Shown here in pieces: positions 51,589 through 60,663 of a DNA stretch of 64,000 nucleotides; position 1 is the first letter of the stretch, and every line of letters begins with the position of its first letter. Below the pieces are notes generated by a model, which worked only from the letters and a program-made list of their open reading frames with translations, did no database searches and was not told where the DNA came from. The position numbers were made by a program, and so were the translations under genes. Source of the DNA: Dyadobacter sp. CY261 (GTDB taxonomy: Bacteria > Bacteroidota > Bacteroidia > Cytophagales > Spirosomataceae); NCBI RefSeq assembly GCF_021440085.1, contig NZ_JAKCPW010000018.1, positions 1 through 64,000 on the forward strand. Direction: 5' to 3'.

Positions 51589-53211
51589 ATGAAAAGGTAC
51601 CAAACCATTATCCCCTTGATCCTCGCCGTGCTCGTGAGCGCATGCAAGGAATCGCGGTTCCTGGAATTTCCCTACTACGACGGCCCGGTGACCGAAGACC
51701 AGTTCTGGAACCTCAATGCATCGGCCCGTGGCCAGCTCAACCGCGGCTACAATTTCCTACAGGAAGGCTATAACCGGTACAGCGGGGCCATGCTTGCCGC
51801 CGGTTCCGACGAGGCCGTGAACTCGAACCTTAATTCGGACATCAACATTTTCAATAACGGAACGTGGAGCTCGCTGCGGACGCTGGACGATAGCTATGCG
51901 ACCAATTACAATGGCCTGCGGCAGGTGAACCTCTTCCTCGAAAACGCTTACCGCGCCAACATCATCCCGCTCACCGACGTCCCCAGGCTCCGTGCCGAGG
52001 CCTTTTTCCTCCGCGCGTTCTTCCATTTCGAGCTTTGGAAACGCTACGGCGGCGTGATCATCGCCGATCATGTTTTTAACCAATCCGACAACCTCGACCT
52101 GCCCCGCAACACGCCGGAAGAAACCCTGGCGCAAATCCTGAAAGACTGCGACTCGGCCGCCGTAAACCTACCCCTCTCGCCCGTCCAATACGGTGCCGGC
52201 GACAAGGGCCGCGCCACCAAAGCCGCCGCAATCGCATTAAAGTCGAGGGCGTTGCTTTATGCCGCCAGCCCGCTCAACAATGCGAACGGCGACATTACCC
52301 TGTGGCAAAAAGCCGCCGCCACTGCTAAGGAGCTGATCGACACCAAAGCCCATAGTCTGCTCGCGAATTATGCCGACGTTTTCAATTTCTCGACGGCTGC
52401 CTACAATGCGGAAGTGATCTTCGCCACCGCCGCCAACCTGCGCAACGATATCGAAACCAACAATGCCCCCATCAGTTACAATGGCGCGTTGGGCCTCACC
52501 AACCCCACGCAGGAGCTGGTGGATGCCTATGAAATGAAGAACGGCGTTCCTATTGACGATCCGCAGTCGGGCTACGACCCGGCCAATCCCTACAAGGACC
52601 GCGATCCGCGTTTTGCCTTATCGGTGATTTACAATGGTTCGAATTTCAAAGGCACGGAAGTGAACACGATGGCGGGCGGCAAGGATGGCCTGGGCGTGAG
52701 TGTGAATGCGACTAAAACCGGCTACTACATGCGCAAATTTCTCAGCGAAGCCGCGAGCTGGAACCAGACCACCAACGCGACCGTGCGCCGCCCGTGGGTA
52801 GTTTTCAGGTATGCCGAAATCCTGCTCAACTACGCCGAAGCCCAGAACGAAGCCGCTGGTCCGGATGCGAGCGTGCATGATGCTGTCAACCAGATACGCA
52901 AGCGCGCAGGCATGCCCGATCTGCCGCAAGGATTGTCGAAAGAACAGATGCGCGCCCGCATCCGCAATGAGCGGCGGGTGGAGCTGGCTTTCGAAGAACA
53001 CCGTTTTTTTGATGTACGAAGATGGAAAACGGGGGAAAAAGACTTCGCCGCACCGGTATCGGGGATGCGGATATCTACGAATGGCACCAACGCGGTCTAC
53101 GAGCGCTTCATAGTAGCCCTGCGGGTGTTCAACGAACGGATGTACCGCTACCCGATCCCGCAAGGCGAGATCAATAATACGACCAAACTCATGCAGAATC
53201 CGGGATATTGA
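51589..53211 (+). CDS. SusD/RagB-family nutrient-binding lipoprotein (2)
   Basis: A 540-residue lipoprotein, Cys19 in the lipobox LVSAC followed by KESRFLEFPYYDGPVTEDQF. Typical motifs: FFLRAFFHFELWKRYGGVII, LKSRALLYAASPLNNANGD, VNQIRKRAGMPDLPQGLSKE and RRVELAFEEHRFFDVRRWK. It resembles the first SusD at its C-terminal part (both have the NEAxGPDASV and RKRAGMPDLPxGLSK segments), so the two pairs probably arose by duplication. It is 21 bases from its SusC and 38 bases before the glycoside hydrolase gene. Confidence 0.95.
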   Translation: MKRYQTIIPLILAVLVSACKESRFLEFPYYDGPVTEDQFWNLNASARGQLNRGYNFLQEGYNRYSGAMLAAGSDEAVNSNLNSDINIFNNGTWSSLRTLDDSYATNYNGLRQVNLFLENAYRANIIPLTDVPRLRAEAFFLRAFFHFELWKRYGGVIIADHVFNQSDNLDLPRNTPEETLAQILKDCDSAAVNLPLSPVQYGAGDKGRATKAAAIALKSRALLYAASPLNNANGDITLWQKAAATAKELIDTKAHSLLANYADVFNFSTAAYNAEVIFATAANLRNDIETNNAPISYNGALGLTNPTQELVDAYEMKNGVPIDDPQSGYDPANPYKDRDPRFALSVIYNGSNFKGTEVNTMAGGKDGLGVSVNATKTGYYMRKFLSEAASWNQTTNATVRRPWVVFRYAEILLNYAEAQNEAAGPDASVHDAVNQIRKRAGMPDLPQGLSKEQMRARIRNERRVELAFEEHRFFDVRRWKTGEKDFAAPVSGMRISTNGTNAVYERFIVALRVFNERMYRYPIPQGEINNTTKLMQNPGY

Positions 53212-53249
53212 CCGTGGTAAATGCTTTTTGAAATATCTGCATTTGACAA

Positions 53250-54773
53250 ATGAAAAACAGTGCACGCATGGGCAAGCAAATAAAGATGATCGTGTTCTGG
53301 ATCGCGGGCATGGCCGGGGCGGTGGCTTACAGCAGCTTCACCGCGCCACCGGTGTTGCCCGAAACCAGGCTGGAAGTTTACAACGACTCGGTGATGACCA
53401 GCGATTTCCGGGGCGTCAATGCGGTGTACCACGGCTTTACATTCATGGACGATCCCGGCGTAAAACCGATGACCGACGCCGACCGGAAAGCCGAATTCGC
53501 CCGCGTGAAAGCGATGGACCTGAAAATCGCCCGTACCTGGTACCGCCCCGATTGGGCCTGCGGCGACAATTTGTACAACGATTTCAACTGGCAAACCCCG
53601 CGCATGCAGGCATTTTACGCCTGGCTCGACCAGATGAAGGCCCTGCATGTGGATGTGGCCTTACAGGCAGGCTGGTGGTTTACCCGGGACACCTACCACA
53701 ACACCCGCGTTCCCGCCGAACAGGCCACGCCCGATCCGGAAAAAGACCCGGCGCGGTTTGCAGAATGGGTGAATGCATCCCTTCACCAGCTCATTGAGGT
53801 GAAGGGATATACCAACATCAAGTACCTCGTGCTGTTCACCGAACCGCTCAACTACCGCTCGGGTAATCAGCCGGAAGGCGTGAGTTCGCCGGATTACTAC
53901 AATCAGGTTTGCACCGCCATTCATCAACGGCTCCGGCAATCGGGGCTGCGGGAGGCGGTGAAGTTGGTCGGACCCAACAGCGGGAGTACCGACACGGCAG
54001 CATTTGTGGGATGGAGCGCGGGGAAAATGAATAGGGTGATCGACATTTACAGCTGGCATAGCTACAACGGCAGACAGTCGGGTACTAATCCGCCGCTGGA
54101 ATACGAAGGCTGGAAGCAGATTGCATTGGCCGGAAAGGTGAAGATTGCGCACACCGGAAAGCCTTTTTGGATCGACGAGTATGGCGCGAGCAAGCCAACA
54201 GAGGAAGTGCGTTTCCGGCCGGATTATGGCAACTACCTCGCGCAATGCGTGGCCGCATTCACCTACGCAGGCGCGCAAACTTCGCTGCTATGGATACTTT
54301 TTGATCAGAAATATCCGTCCTCCAAAGTGACCAACAAAGACAGTTTTTACAACGGCGTGCACCGCTGGGGGCTCGTGCGGTCACCGCAGGATGACGTGCC
54401 GCATGCTGGTACGCCCTACCCTGCCTGGTATGCATTCAGTATGATGAGCAAATACCTGGGCGGGCGCGACGGTACGGCTGCATTCAAAACGCTTTCAGCG
54501 GATAGCCTTTATGTGATGGCGACGGGGCCGTCCGGTAAGGAAACTTCCGTGATGGTCGTGAATGCCTCGCATGCCGCGCGGAAGTTTACCGTGGGTTTTT
54601 CGAAACCCGTGCACGCCGGCATGAGCCGTTGCCTGTACGATCCCGCGCATATTACCGAGGTAGGCGAGCGTGCCATTTTGCCATTTGACAAATATTTTAA
54701 TACAATCAAAAACAGCCTGGAAGACGAGCTGCCACCAAGGGGCGTCGCCATTTACACCACCATCAAACCGTAG
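53250..54773 (+). CDS. Clan GH-A-like glycoside hydrolase
   Basis: A 507-residue exported protein with an N-terminal hydrophobic signal or anchor (about 13-30, IVFWIAGMAGAVAYSSF). A TIM-barrel core holds the two acids expected of clan GH-A: Glu198 in YLVLFTEPLNYR as acid/base and Glu310 in PFWIDEYGAS as nucleophile. Other barrel features are LKIARTWYRPDW and IDIYSWHSYNG. The C-terminal ~90 residues look like a beta-sandwich. A GH39- or GH5-like enzyme (xylosidase, glucosidase, glucuronidase or related) is possible, but the family is not fixed by eye. It follows the second SusD and probably cuts the imported or surface-bound glycan. Start codons at 53250 and 53268 are both usable. Confidence 0.7.
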   Translation: MKNSARMGKQIKMIVFWIAGMAGAVAYSSFTAPPVLPETRLEVYNDSVMTSDFRGVNAVYHGFTFMDDPGVKPMTDADRKAEFARVKAMDLKIARTWYRPDWACGDNLYNDFNWQTPRMQAFYAWLDQMKALHVDVALQAGWWFTRDTYHNTRVPAEQATPDPEKDPARFAEWVNASLHQLIEVKGYTNIKYLVLFTEPLNYRSGNQPEGVSSPDYYNQVCTAIHQRLRQSGLREAVKLVGPNSGSTDTAAFVGWSAGKMNRVIDIYSWHSYNGRQSGTNPPLEYEGWKQIALAGKVKIAHTGKPFWIDEYGASKPTEEVRFRPDYGNYLAQCVAAFTYAGAQTSLLWILFDQKYPSSKVTNKDSFYNGVHRWGLVRSPQDDVPHAGTPYPAWYAFSMMSKYLGGRDGTAAFKTLSADSLYVMATGPSGKETSVMVVNASHAARKFTVGFSKPVHAGMSRCLYDPAHITEVGERAILPFDKYFNTIKNSLEDELPPRGVAIYTTIKP

Positions 54774-54792
54774 CTGACCTGATCCTTTTACC

Positions 54793-57309
54793 ATGAAAAT
54801 AAAGCTCGCATTAACCTGCCTGAGCCTGTTTACCGGCCTTTCGCTTTCCGCCCAAAACAAACTGGGCACTGTAAAAGGGAAGAATTTCAACAACATTACG
54901 TTGGAAGTTTCGCTGAAACCATTCAAAAAGAACGACAAGGCCTATATCCGCGAAGTGGCCAGGGAAATGTTCGTGCAATGGTCGTCGATGCTGCGGCATG
55001 CGGACACGGTGTCGGTAATGCTCTGGACGAGCGACGGCTCCGAAATTCTCGACTACAAAGGCACGCCTGGCCAGCCGCTGGAATGGGCGCGGTATATGGG
55101 CAACCCCAACACCGGCCACGCCGTGAACTCCGGACCAAAAGAATTGTCCATCCATGAGCGGGCTTACCTCTACCTCGAAAACCCGCCCGCATTCACCTAC
55201 GGCGACCTGCAATTCATCGTACAGACTTTGAAAGAGGAAGGTCGCAAGGCCACCGGTAAGCCCGTGCTCATCGGCGAGACCTTTGATCCCGGCCCTGAGT
55301 TCGCGCGGTCGGATTTTAAATACAAAAAACACCGCGAGATCCTTGGGGGAAGCGCGATGGGACATAATACGATGGTGAGCTGCTATTCGGTGCTCAATGC
55401 GGACACAGAGCCGTATGCGGGTTTTCCCAAAGGCATTCCCGCCAATACGCCTTTCGGGACGTTCCTGGGCAGGCAAAGCAAACATTTCCTGAGGGATATG
55501 GGGTTTGATTTTCTGTGGCTAAGCAATGGGTTTGGTTATGGAGTGGAAGGCTGGTCGTCCACCGGGGCGATCTTTGACGGCAAGGATTTCGATCAGGCCA
55601 AACTGGCGGATACGAAGGACAAGATCGCCGGTTTCTGGAAATACTTCCGGGCCGAAAACCCCGATGTGCAGATCCAGACCCGCGGTACCAACCTTTCCGC
55701 CGGCACCGACCTGGCCCGAGATGGCGTGAACCTGCAAGCCATTTACCGTGATAAGAACATGCTCCCGCCCCCTAACTCCCCCTGGGCTGCCCTGGACGGC
55801 GATTTCGGACTGGAAATGGTGGGATATATGTCGAGAATGGCCGAGCTGCCCGACGAGCGCTTCCTTTTCCGCTTCTATACGCACGACCCGTGGTGGCTCA
55901 ATAGCCCCTGGCTCGACCGCTATGGCCGCGAGGCACATGATATTTACCTCCCGCTCTCGGTGAGCCGCATTAATGCCAAAGGAGAGGTAAAAATCCCTTC
56001 GCACCTGAGCTTTCTCAGCATCGACGACGCCCACGGCGACATGCCCACGCAGGTACCCGACGAGGTCACCCCGCATATCCTGAAAGCCCGCTACGACGCC
56101 CCTACCGCACCGGGGCCGCTGGTGTGGGTGTACCCGTTCGAAGAATACCACCGTTGGGCGTTCGCCTATAAGGACCGCCTCCCCGAGATCTATTACGGCG
56201 ACTGGCTCATCCGGCAGGCGATCAACAATGGTTTTCCCCTGAATACCGTCGTTTCCACCAGTTCATTCCAAAGTGTAATCAAAAGTAAACCGGGCTTTTT
56301 CAAAGAATCCATCCTCGTAAGCGTGGTGCCGGATGCGGATTCTCCATTGGAAAAGACACTGATCAGTTTTGTCAAAAATGGGGGTAAATTAATGGTGTAC
56401 GGCCCGGCAGGCCATGCGGGAAAGGCATTCCTTGAATTCCTGAACCTGAAAAACGGGACGCCGCTGGAAGGGGAATTCAAAGTATCGGGCCAGTATGAGG
56501 GCGACCGGCTGACGACCGCTTACCCGGATGTGGTGCGGCATGAAGCATTGTTTTCGGGCGGCGGCATTGCTACGAGCCTCGCCAATGCGGGTGATCAAAA
56601 TACCCGCCTCATCGCGCGTATGACCCAGGCGGACCAGGCGCGTGACGTGTGCTGGGCGCGCACGGGCGACGACTGGCATGGCGGAAAAGTGGTGTACATC
56701 CGCGGCACGAATTCCAGCAAGTTCAATGGCGGCAAGCTACTGCACCCGGACAATCCTTCCAGATTCTTCACCGGCCCGTTGCTGATGCGCTACGCATTGG
56801 CCGCATTCGATATGCATTGCGTGATTGCAAAGGAAAACCCGGCTGTAAAAAGTCCTGTACTGACCATCGCACGAAGCAACAATGCATTTATTTTCTCGGG
56901 TTACCATCCCAACAGCACCATTACCGACCGGTTCAAGTTCCCGCAGGGAGCGCCTTTGTTGCTCGGATTGGAAACGAAGCTGGACACCGGGCATTCGGTG
57001 TACAAACTGCCTACGTCCTGGAACCGCGAATGCCGGATCTTCGTGCAGCAAACCGATGGCATTGTATCCTACAAGGAGCTGCATTCGGGGGTGAAGGACA
57101 TCGACAAGCGCTTCGAGGTGAGCGGGTTGCAGGACGCCACCGTTCGGATCTATGCGCCCGAACACATTAGTATAGAAAAGTTCGAGGCTTATATCAATGG
57201 GGCTTATCCTTGGAAAACGGGCAAGATCCAGGTCAGCGAAGGCGATCCGAAGCTGGGCAGGCATTTTGTGGCCGAACACGTGACAGGTACGTTGACTGTC
57301 GCGTGGTAA
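54793..57309 (+). CDS. Large secreted protein of unclassified family (possible glycosidase)
   Basis: An 838-residue exported protein with signal peptide (LALTCLSLFTGLSLSAQ). I do not recognise the family. Residues ~35-420 look like a TIM-barrel: NITLEVSLKPFKKNDKAYIR, GETFDPGPEFARSDFKYKKH, FDFLWLSNGFGYGVEGW, RGTNLSAGTDLARDGVNLQA and FRFYTHDPWWLNSPWLDRYG, with many conserved-looking aromatic and acidic residues. Residues ~470-640 resemble the Rossmann-like trimerisation domain of beta-galactosidases (KTLISFVKNGGKLMVYGPAG). The tail is beta-rich. By neighbourhood it acts on the glycan taken up by the SusC/D pairs. Candidate acids include Glu in GETFDPG and Asp in SIDDAHGDM. Confidence 0.7.
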   Translation: MKIKLALTCLSLFTGLSLSAQNKLGTVKGKNFNNITLEVSLKPFKKNDKAYIREVAREMFVQWSSMLRHADTVSVMLWTSDGSEILDYKGTPGQPLEWARYMGNPNTGHAVNSGPKELSIHERAYLYLENPPAFTYGDLQFIVQTLKEEGRKATGKPVLIGETFDPGPEFARSDFKYKKHREILGGSAMGHNTMVSCYSVLNADTEPYAGFPKGIPANTPFGTFLGRQSKHFLRDMGFDFLWLSNGFGYGVEGWSSTGAIFDGKDFDQAKLADTKDKIAGFWKYFRAENPDVQIQTRGTNLSAGTDLARDGVNLQAIYRDKNMLPPPNSPWAALDGDFGLEMVGYMSRMAELPDERFLFRFYTHDPWWLNSPWLDRYGREAHDIYLPLSVSRINAKGEVKIPSHLSFLSIDDAHGDMPTQVPDEVTPHILKARYDAPTAPGPLVWVYPFEEYHRWAFAYKDRLPEIYYGDWLIRQAINNGFPLNTVVSTSSFQSVIKSKPGFFKESILVSVVPDADSPLEKTLISFVKNGGKLMVYGPAGHAGKAFLEFLNLKNGTPLEGEFKVSGQYEGDRLTTAYPDVVRHEALFSGGGIATSLANAGDQNTRLIARMTQADQARDVCWARTGDDWHGGKVVYIRGTNSSKFNGGKLLHPDNPSRFFTGPLLMRYALAAFDMHCVIAKENPAVKSPVLTIARSNNAFIFSGYHPNSTITDRFKFPQGAPLLLGLETKLDTGHSVYKLPTSWNRECRIFVQQTDGIVSYKELHSGVKDIDKRFEVSGLQDATVRIYAPEHISIEKFEAYINGAYPWKTGKIQVSEGDPKLGRHFVAEHVTGTLTVAW

Positions 57310-57336
57310 TGCATTTTATTTGAAACAATACTGATT

Positions 57337-58044
57337 ATGAAACATCTGAAACTTTACTGCATTGCATTGCTTGCATTTTTTGCCGGAGCCAAAACCCGGG
57401 CACAAGTTGCCGACAGCAGCCAATATCTGCAAAAATTAAAACAGGAGCTGGCCACTGAATGGCCCAAAAGCCGAACGATTAATGTAGTTTTTCACGGCCA
57501 TTCGGTGCCGGCAGGATATTGGGAAAACCATGAGGTGCATACTTTGGAATCGTACCCTAACCTTTTCCTGAAAGCATTGAAAGCGAAGTATCCGTATGCC
57601 GTGGTGAATGTGATCGTGACGGCCATTGGCGGCGAAAATGCGATCAGCGGGCAGGCCCGTTTTGAAAAAGATGTGTTGCCGCACAAGCCCGACCTGCTTT
57701 TCATCGATTACGCATTGAACGACCGCTTTTCGCCTTTGGATAAAGTGAAAGATTCATGGGCCAAAATGATCGAAACCGCCCAGGCCAAAGACATTCCCGT
57801 GATCCTGCTCACCCCCTCCCCCGACCAGCGCATCAACATCGCCGACCCGGCCAACCCGCTCGACCCCTACGTGGTACAGATCCGCGAGCTGGCAAGACAG
57901 TATAAAACCGGCCTGGCCGATCCCTATGTGGTGTTTCAGCAATTGGTCAAAGACGGGAAATTGAAAGAAGTGATGGCCTCCGTGAACCATCCGAACGAAA
58001 TGGGTCATAGGGTGATTGTGAATCGCATTCTACCCTATTTCTGA
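57337..58044 (+). CDS. SGNH/GDSL-type hydrolase with altered catalytic motifs
   Basis: A 235-residue exported protein, signal peptide to about residue 22 (TRAQ). SGNH blocks are recognisable: GHSVPAG near 54-60 (Ser56, GDS reads GHS), GGENA for the Gly block, DYALNDRFS for the Asn block and NHPNEMGHRV near 217-226 (His218). The Asp normally three residues before the His (DxxH) is Ser here. Such proteins deacylate sugars or lipids; with a changed triad this copy may use a Ser-His dyad or have a different role. It is the last gene of the operon and follows the 838-residue protein by 27 bases. Confidence 0.75.
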   Translation: MKHLKLYCIALLAFFAGAKTRAQVADSSQYLQKLKQELATEWPKSRTINVVFHGHSVPAGYWENHEVHTLESYPNLFLKALKAKYPYAVVNVIVTAIGGENAISGQARFEKDVLPHKPDLLFIDYALNDRFSPLDKVKDSWAKMIETAQAKDIPVILLTPSPDQRINIADPANPLDPYVVQIRELARQYKTGLADPYVVFQQLVKDGKLKEVMASVNHPNEMGHRVIVNRILPYF

Positions 58045-58086
58045 AAGTTTGAATGCAAACGCCGATGATATGAGGAAAGCGAACTT

Positions 58087-58836
58087 TCAGTCGTCCTGGT
58101 AATCGGGGTTGGCGCTGATGGCGAACTTGTATTTATCACCCCGGTAAAACGACCGTTCGATCTCCACCACCTGGCCGTCCTTACAGATCACGGCGCTGTC
58201 GAGGATAAACATCGCGGTGGCGCTGTCGAGCTCGAAATTGTCCATTTCCGATCCGGGCTGGACGATTTCGGTGCTTAATGTCTGCTTCACTTCGTCGATG
58301 CGCAGGTGATAGGTGGTTTCGTAAATTTTGAAATAGGAAATTTCCGTGGGCATACGGTTAATCTTCGGGCAAAGCGGGAGAGAAATGTACTTGATCTCGT
58401 CCTTGATGATCTCGTTGTCGGCGTAGCGCAGCTGGTGCACTTTCAGCACGGGGCCGCCGATGATAAAATGCTTACCGCCTATTTCTGACGAAACGCCGTC
58501 ATCGAGCACCGTTTTTTCCAGCACCACATTATGCGGCTCGAAACCTTCGGCAAGAAGGCTTTCGTGGAACCCCCGGCGGGTGGCATTGATGGAACCCAGC
58601 GTGCGGATGAGGTGGTGGCCTACCGTGCGGTTCAACACAAATGTGCCCTTGCCTTTGATGCGCCTGGCCCAGCCCTGGTTTTCGATTTCCAGCAGACTTT
58701 TGCGGGCCGTCGTGTTGCTGATCCGGTAGGTTTTGATCAAGTCGTTTTCCGACGGGACCTTGTCGCCGGGCTGTAATTCCCCGGTTTTGATCCTTTCGAT
58801 AATCTCTTCACTGATACTGACAAACTTCGGTTTCAT
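58087..58836 (-). CDS. GntR-family regulator with UTRA ligand domain
   Basis: A 249-residue transcriptional regulator of the HutC subfamily. The winged helix lies at about 8-72: IIERIKTGELQPGDKVPSEN, YRISNTTARKSLLEIENQGW, then KGKGTFV. The UTRA domain (about 90-240) senses a sugar or sugar phosphate (FHESLLAEGFEPHNVVLEK, LDSATAMFILDSAVICKDGQ, VVEIERSFYRGDKYKFA). It is at the 3' end of the operon on the opposite strand and divergent from the tannase gene. The sequence TTAGTGCGTTAAG appears in the shared promoter region and in front of the MFS and isomerase genes, so this is the likely repressor of the locus. Confidence 0.92.
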   Translation of the reverse strand: MKPKFVSISEEIIERIKTGELQPGDKVPSENDLIKTYRISNTTARKSLLEIENQGWARRIKGKGTFVLNRTVGHHLIRTLGSINATRRGFHESLLAEGFEPHNVVLEKTVLDDGVSSEIGGKHFIIGGPVLKVHQLRYADNEIIKDEIKYISLPLCPKINRMPTEISYFKIYETTYHLRIDEVKQTLSTEIVQPGSEMDNFELDSATAMFILDSAVICKDGQVVEIERSFYRGDKYKFAISANPDYQDD

Positions 58837-58951
58837 CGGCGCACGGACAATAGGTAAAGAGCAAATTTACCGGAAGTAAATTCCTGTGCAATAGGAAAGC
58901 GCCACATTCCGGTCGTTGCCCACACTGAGAGCCCAATTTCGATGAGTATGG

Positions 58952-58964
58952 TTAGTGCGTTAAG
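58952..58964. promoter_or_regulatory. Candidate GntR operator, copy 3 (gntR/tannase region)
   Basis: TTAGTGCGTTAAG, identical to copies 1 and 2, in the 178-base region between the divergent GntR and tannase genes, 50 bases before the tannase ATG. It could control both genes. Confidence 0.7.
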
Positions 58965-59014
58965 AGACTTTTTATACTGTCGGCTGCCGCGTCGGGCCGT
59001 TTATTTTTTCAAAA

Positions 59015-60607
59015 ATGACCAAAATCGCTGCATTATCTCTCGCGGCTGCATTGAGCCTGCTGTCTGTTGTGGCCGTAGCCCAGTCCGAAACGAAGGACAC
59101 ATGCCCGTGCGCACAGCTCGCAAAGGCGCGCATTCCGCAGGCGACCATTACTGCCGCCGAATGCATCCCCGCAGGCACTTTTACCCCGTCCGGCAGCGCA
59201 CAGCCGATTGCAGACCTGCCGGCATTCTGCCGCGTCACTGCCGTACTGCAACCTTCACCCGATTCGCATATCCGCATTGAATTGTGGCTGCCCGAAACGG
59301 GCTGGAACGAGCGGTTCCTCGGCACAGGAACCGGCGGCGGGGCTGGGTACATCAATTACGCCTCGCTGGCTACGGGACTGCGGAAAGGATTCGCCACAGC
59401 GAACACCGACATGGGCACATCCCCCGGCGCAAACGAGCTCACGGGGCACCCTGAAAAATGGACCGATTTCGGGCACCGCGCAACGCACGAAATGACCGTT
59501 GCCGGCAAGGCCCTCACCAAAATTTACTATCAGAAAGCCGCACGAATGGCCTATTTCTCGGGGTGCTCCACGGGCGGCCAGCAGGCGCTGATGGAGTCGC
59601 AGCGCTACCCCAACGATTACGACGGCATCCTCGCAGGAGCCCCTGCCAACAACCGCACGCATTTGCATACCGGCTTCGTATGGATACTCCGCGCCACCAA
59701 CGACCTCCCCAGCAGCACATTGCCCAAACAAAAGCTCGACCTGATCACCCGCGCCGTGCTCAGCGCCTGTGCCGGCAAGGATGGCGGTGCCCCCGGCGAC
59801 CATTTCCTGACTAACCCTGCGGCCTGCCATTTCAATCCCGAAACATTACCGCTGTGCCCTGACGGCACCGACGACAGCACTTGCCTGACCAAATCGCAGA
59901 TAACTGCATTGAAAAAGATTTGGGCAGGCCCCGTGAACCCGCGCACCGGAGAAAGGATTTACACACCCATCCCATTGGGGAGCGAAAATGTAGCTGCGGG
60001 CATCGACATGCAGCAAAACCCCACCCAGGCACCCAATGCACTGTTTTACCAGTACAAATGGGCCTTCGGCAAAGATTTCGACTTCAAAACATTTGATTTC
60101 GACCACGATCAGGACCGGCTCGACTCGCTGCTCGGCCCTGTCCTGAACGCCAACAGCACCGATCTTTCCGCGTTCAGAAACCACGGTTCCAAACTCCTCA
60201 TGTACAGCGGTACAGCAGACCCGCTCGTGCCTTACCAGGACGCATTGAGCTACTACGAGCGCGTGGTAGGCATACAAGGCGGCCTGCAGCATACCCTGGA
60301 TTTCTTCCGCTTCTACCTGATACCCGGCATGGGCCATTGCAGCGGCGGGCCCGGCCTGAACGACGGCGGCGATATGCTCGGGGCATTGATCAAATGGAAA
60401 GAAGAGGGCATTGTGCCCCAGCAACTGACTGGTACTGCCTATGAAAGCGGTGATGTCAAAAAAGGCGTGCGGTTCCGGAGGCCGGTGTACCCTTATCCAT
60501 TGCTGCCTGCTTACAAGGCAGGCAACGAAAGTATCCCTGAAAGTTACGAGGGTGTCGCGCGCCCGACACCCAGGGTAAAGGAGCCGGCCGTGCGGTATCT
60601 GAAATAG
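59015..60607 (+). CDS. Tannase/feruloyl esterase-family protein
   Basis: A 530-residue exported esterase with a signal peptide (ALSLLSVVAVAQ). The family's triad is visible: Ser185 in FSGCSTGGQQ, Asp in YSGTADPLVPYQD and His in IPGMGHCSGGP. The Cys beside the Ser (Cys184) and the Cys after the His can form the disulfide of the CS-D-HC motif that ties the triad together. A lid-like insert (about 215-340) contains further Cys pairs. These enzymes split galloyl or hydroxycinnamoyl esters from sugars and plant polysaccharides. It shares operator copy 3 with the GntR gene, so it belongs to the same regulon although transcribed apart. Confidence 0.9.
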   Translation: MTKIAALSLAAALSLLSVVAVAQSETKDTCPCAQLAKARIPQATITAAECIPAGTFTPSGSAQPIADLPAFCRVTAVLQPSPDSHIRIELWLPETGWNERFLGTGTGGGAGYINYASLATGLRKGFATANTDMGTSPGANELTGHPEKWTDFGHRATHEMTVAGKALTKIYYQKAARMAYFSGCSTGGQQALMESQRYPNDYDGILAGAPANNRTHLHTGFVWILRATNDLPSSTLPKQKLDLITRAVLSACAGKDGGAPGDHFLTNPAACHFNPETLPLCPDGTDDSTCLTKSQITALKKIWAGPVNPRTGERIYTPIPLGSENVAAGIDMQQNPTQAPNALFYQYKWAFGKDFDFKTFDFDHDQDRLDSLLGPVLNANSTDLSAFRNHGSKLLMYSGTADPLVPYQDALSYYERVVGIQGGLQHTLDFFRFYLIPGMGHCSGGPGLNDGGDMLGALIKWKEEGIVPQQLTGTAYESGDVKKGVRFRRPVYPYPLLPAYKAGNESIPESYEGVARPTPRVKEPAVRYLK

Positions 60608-60663
60608 CTATTCATCATTTTGCTCACCATCGCTTTGAGAAATTTGATTGTTTTAGTCGGTGT

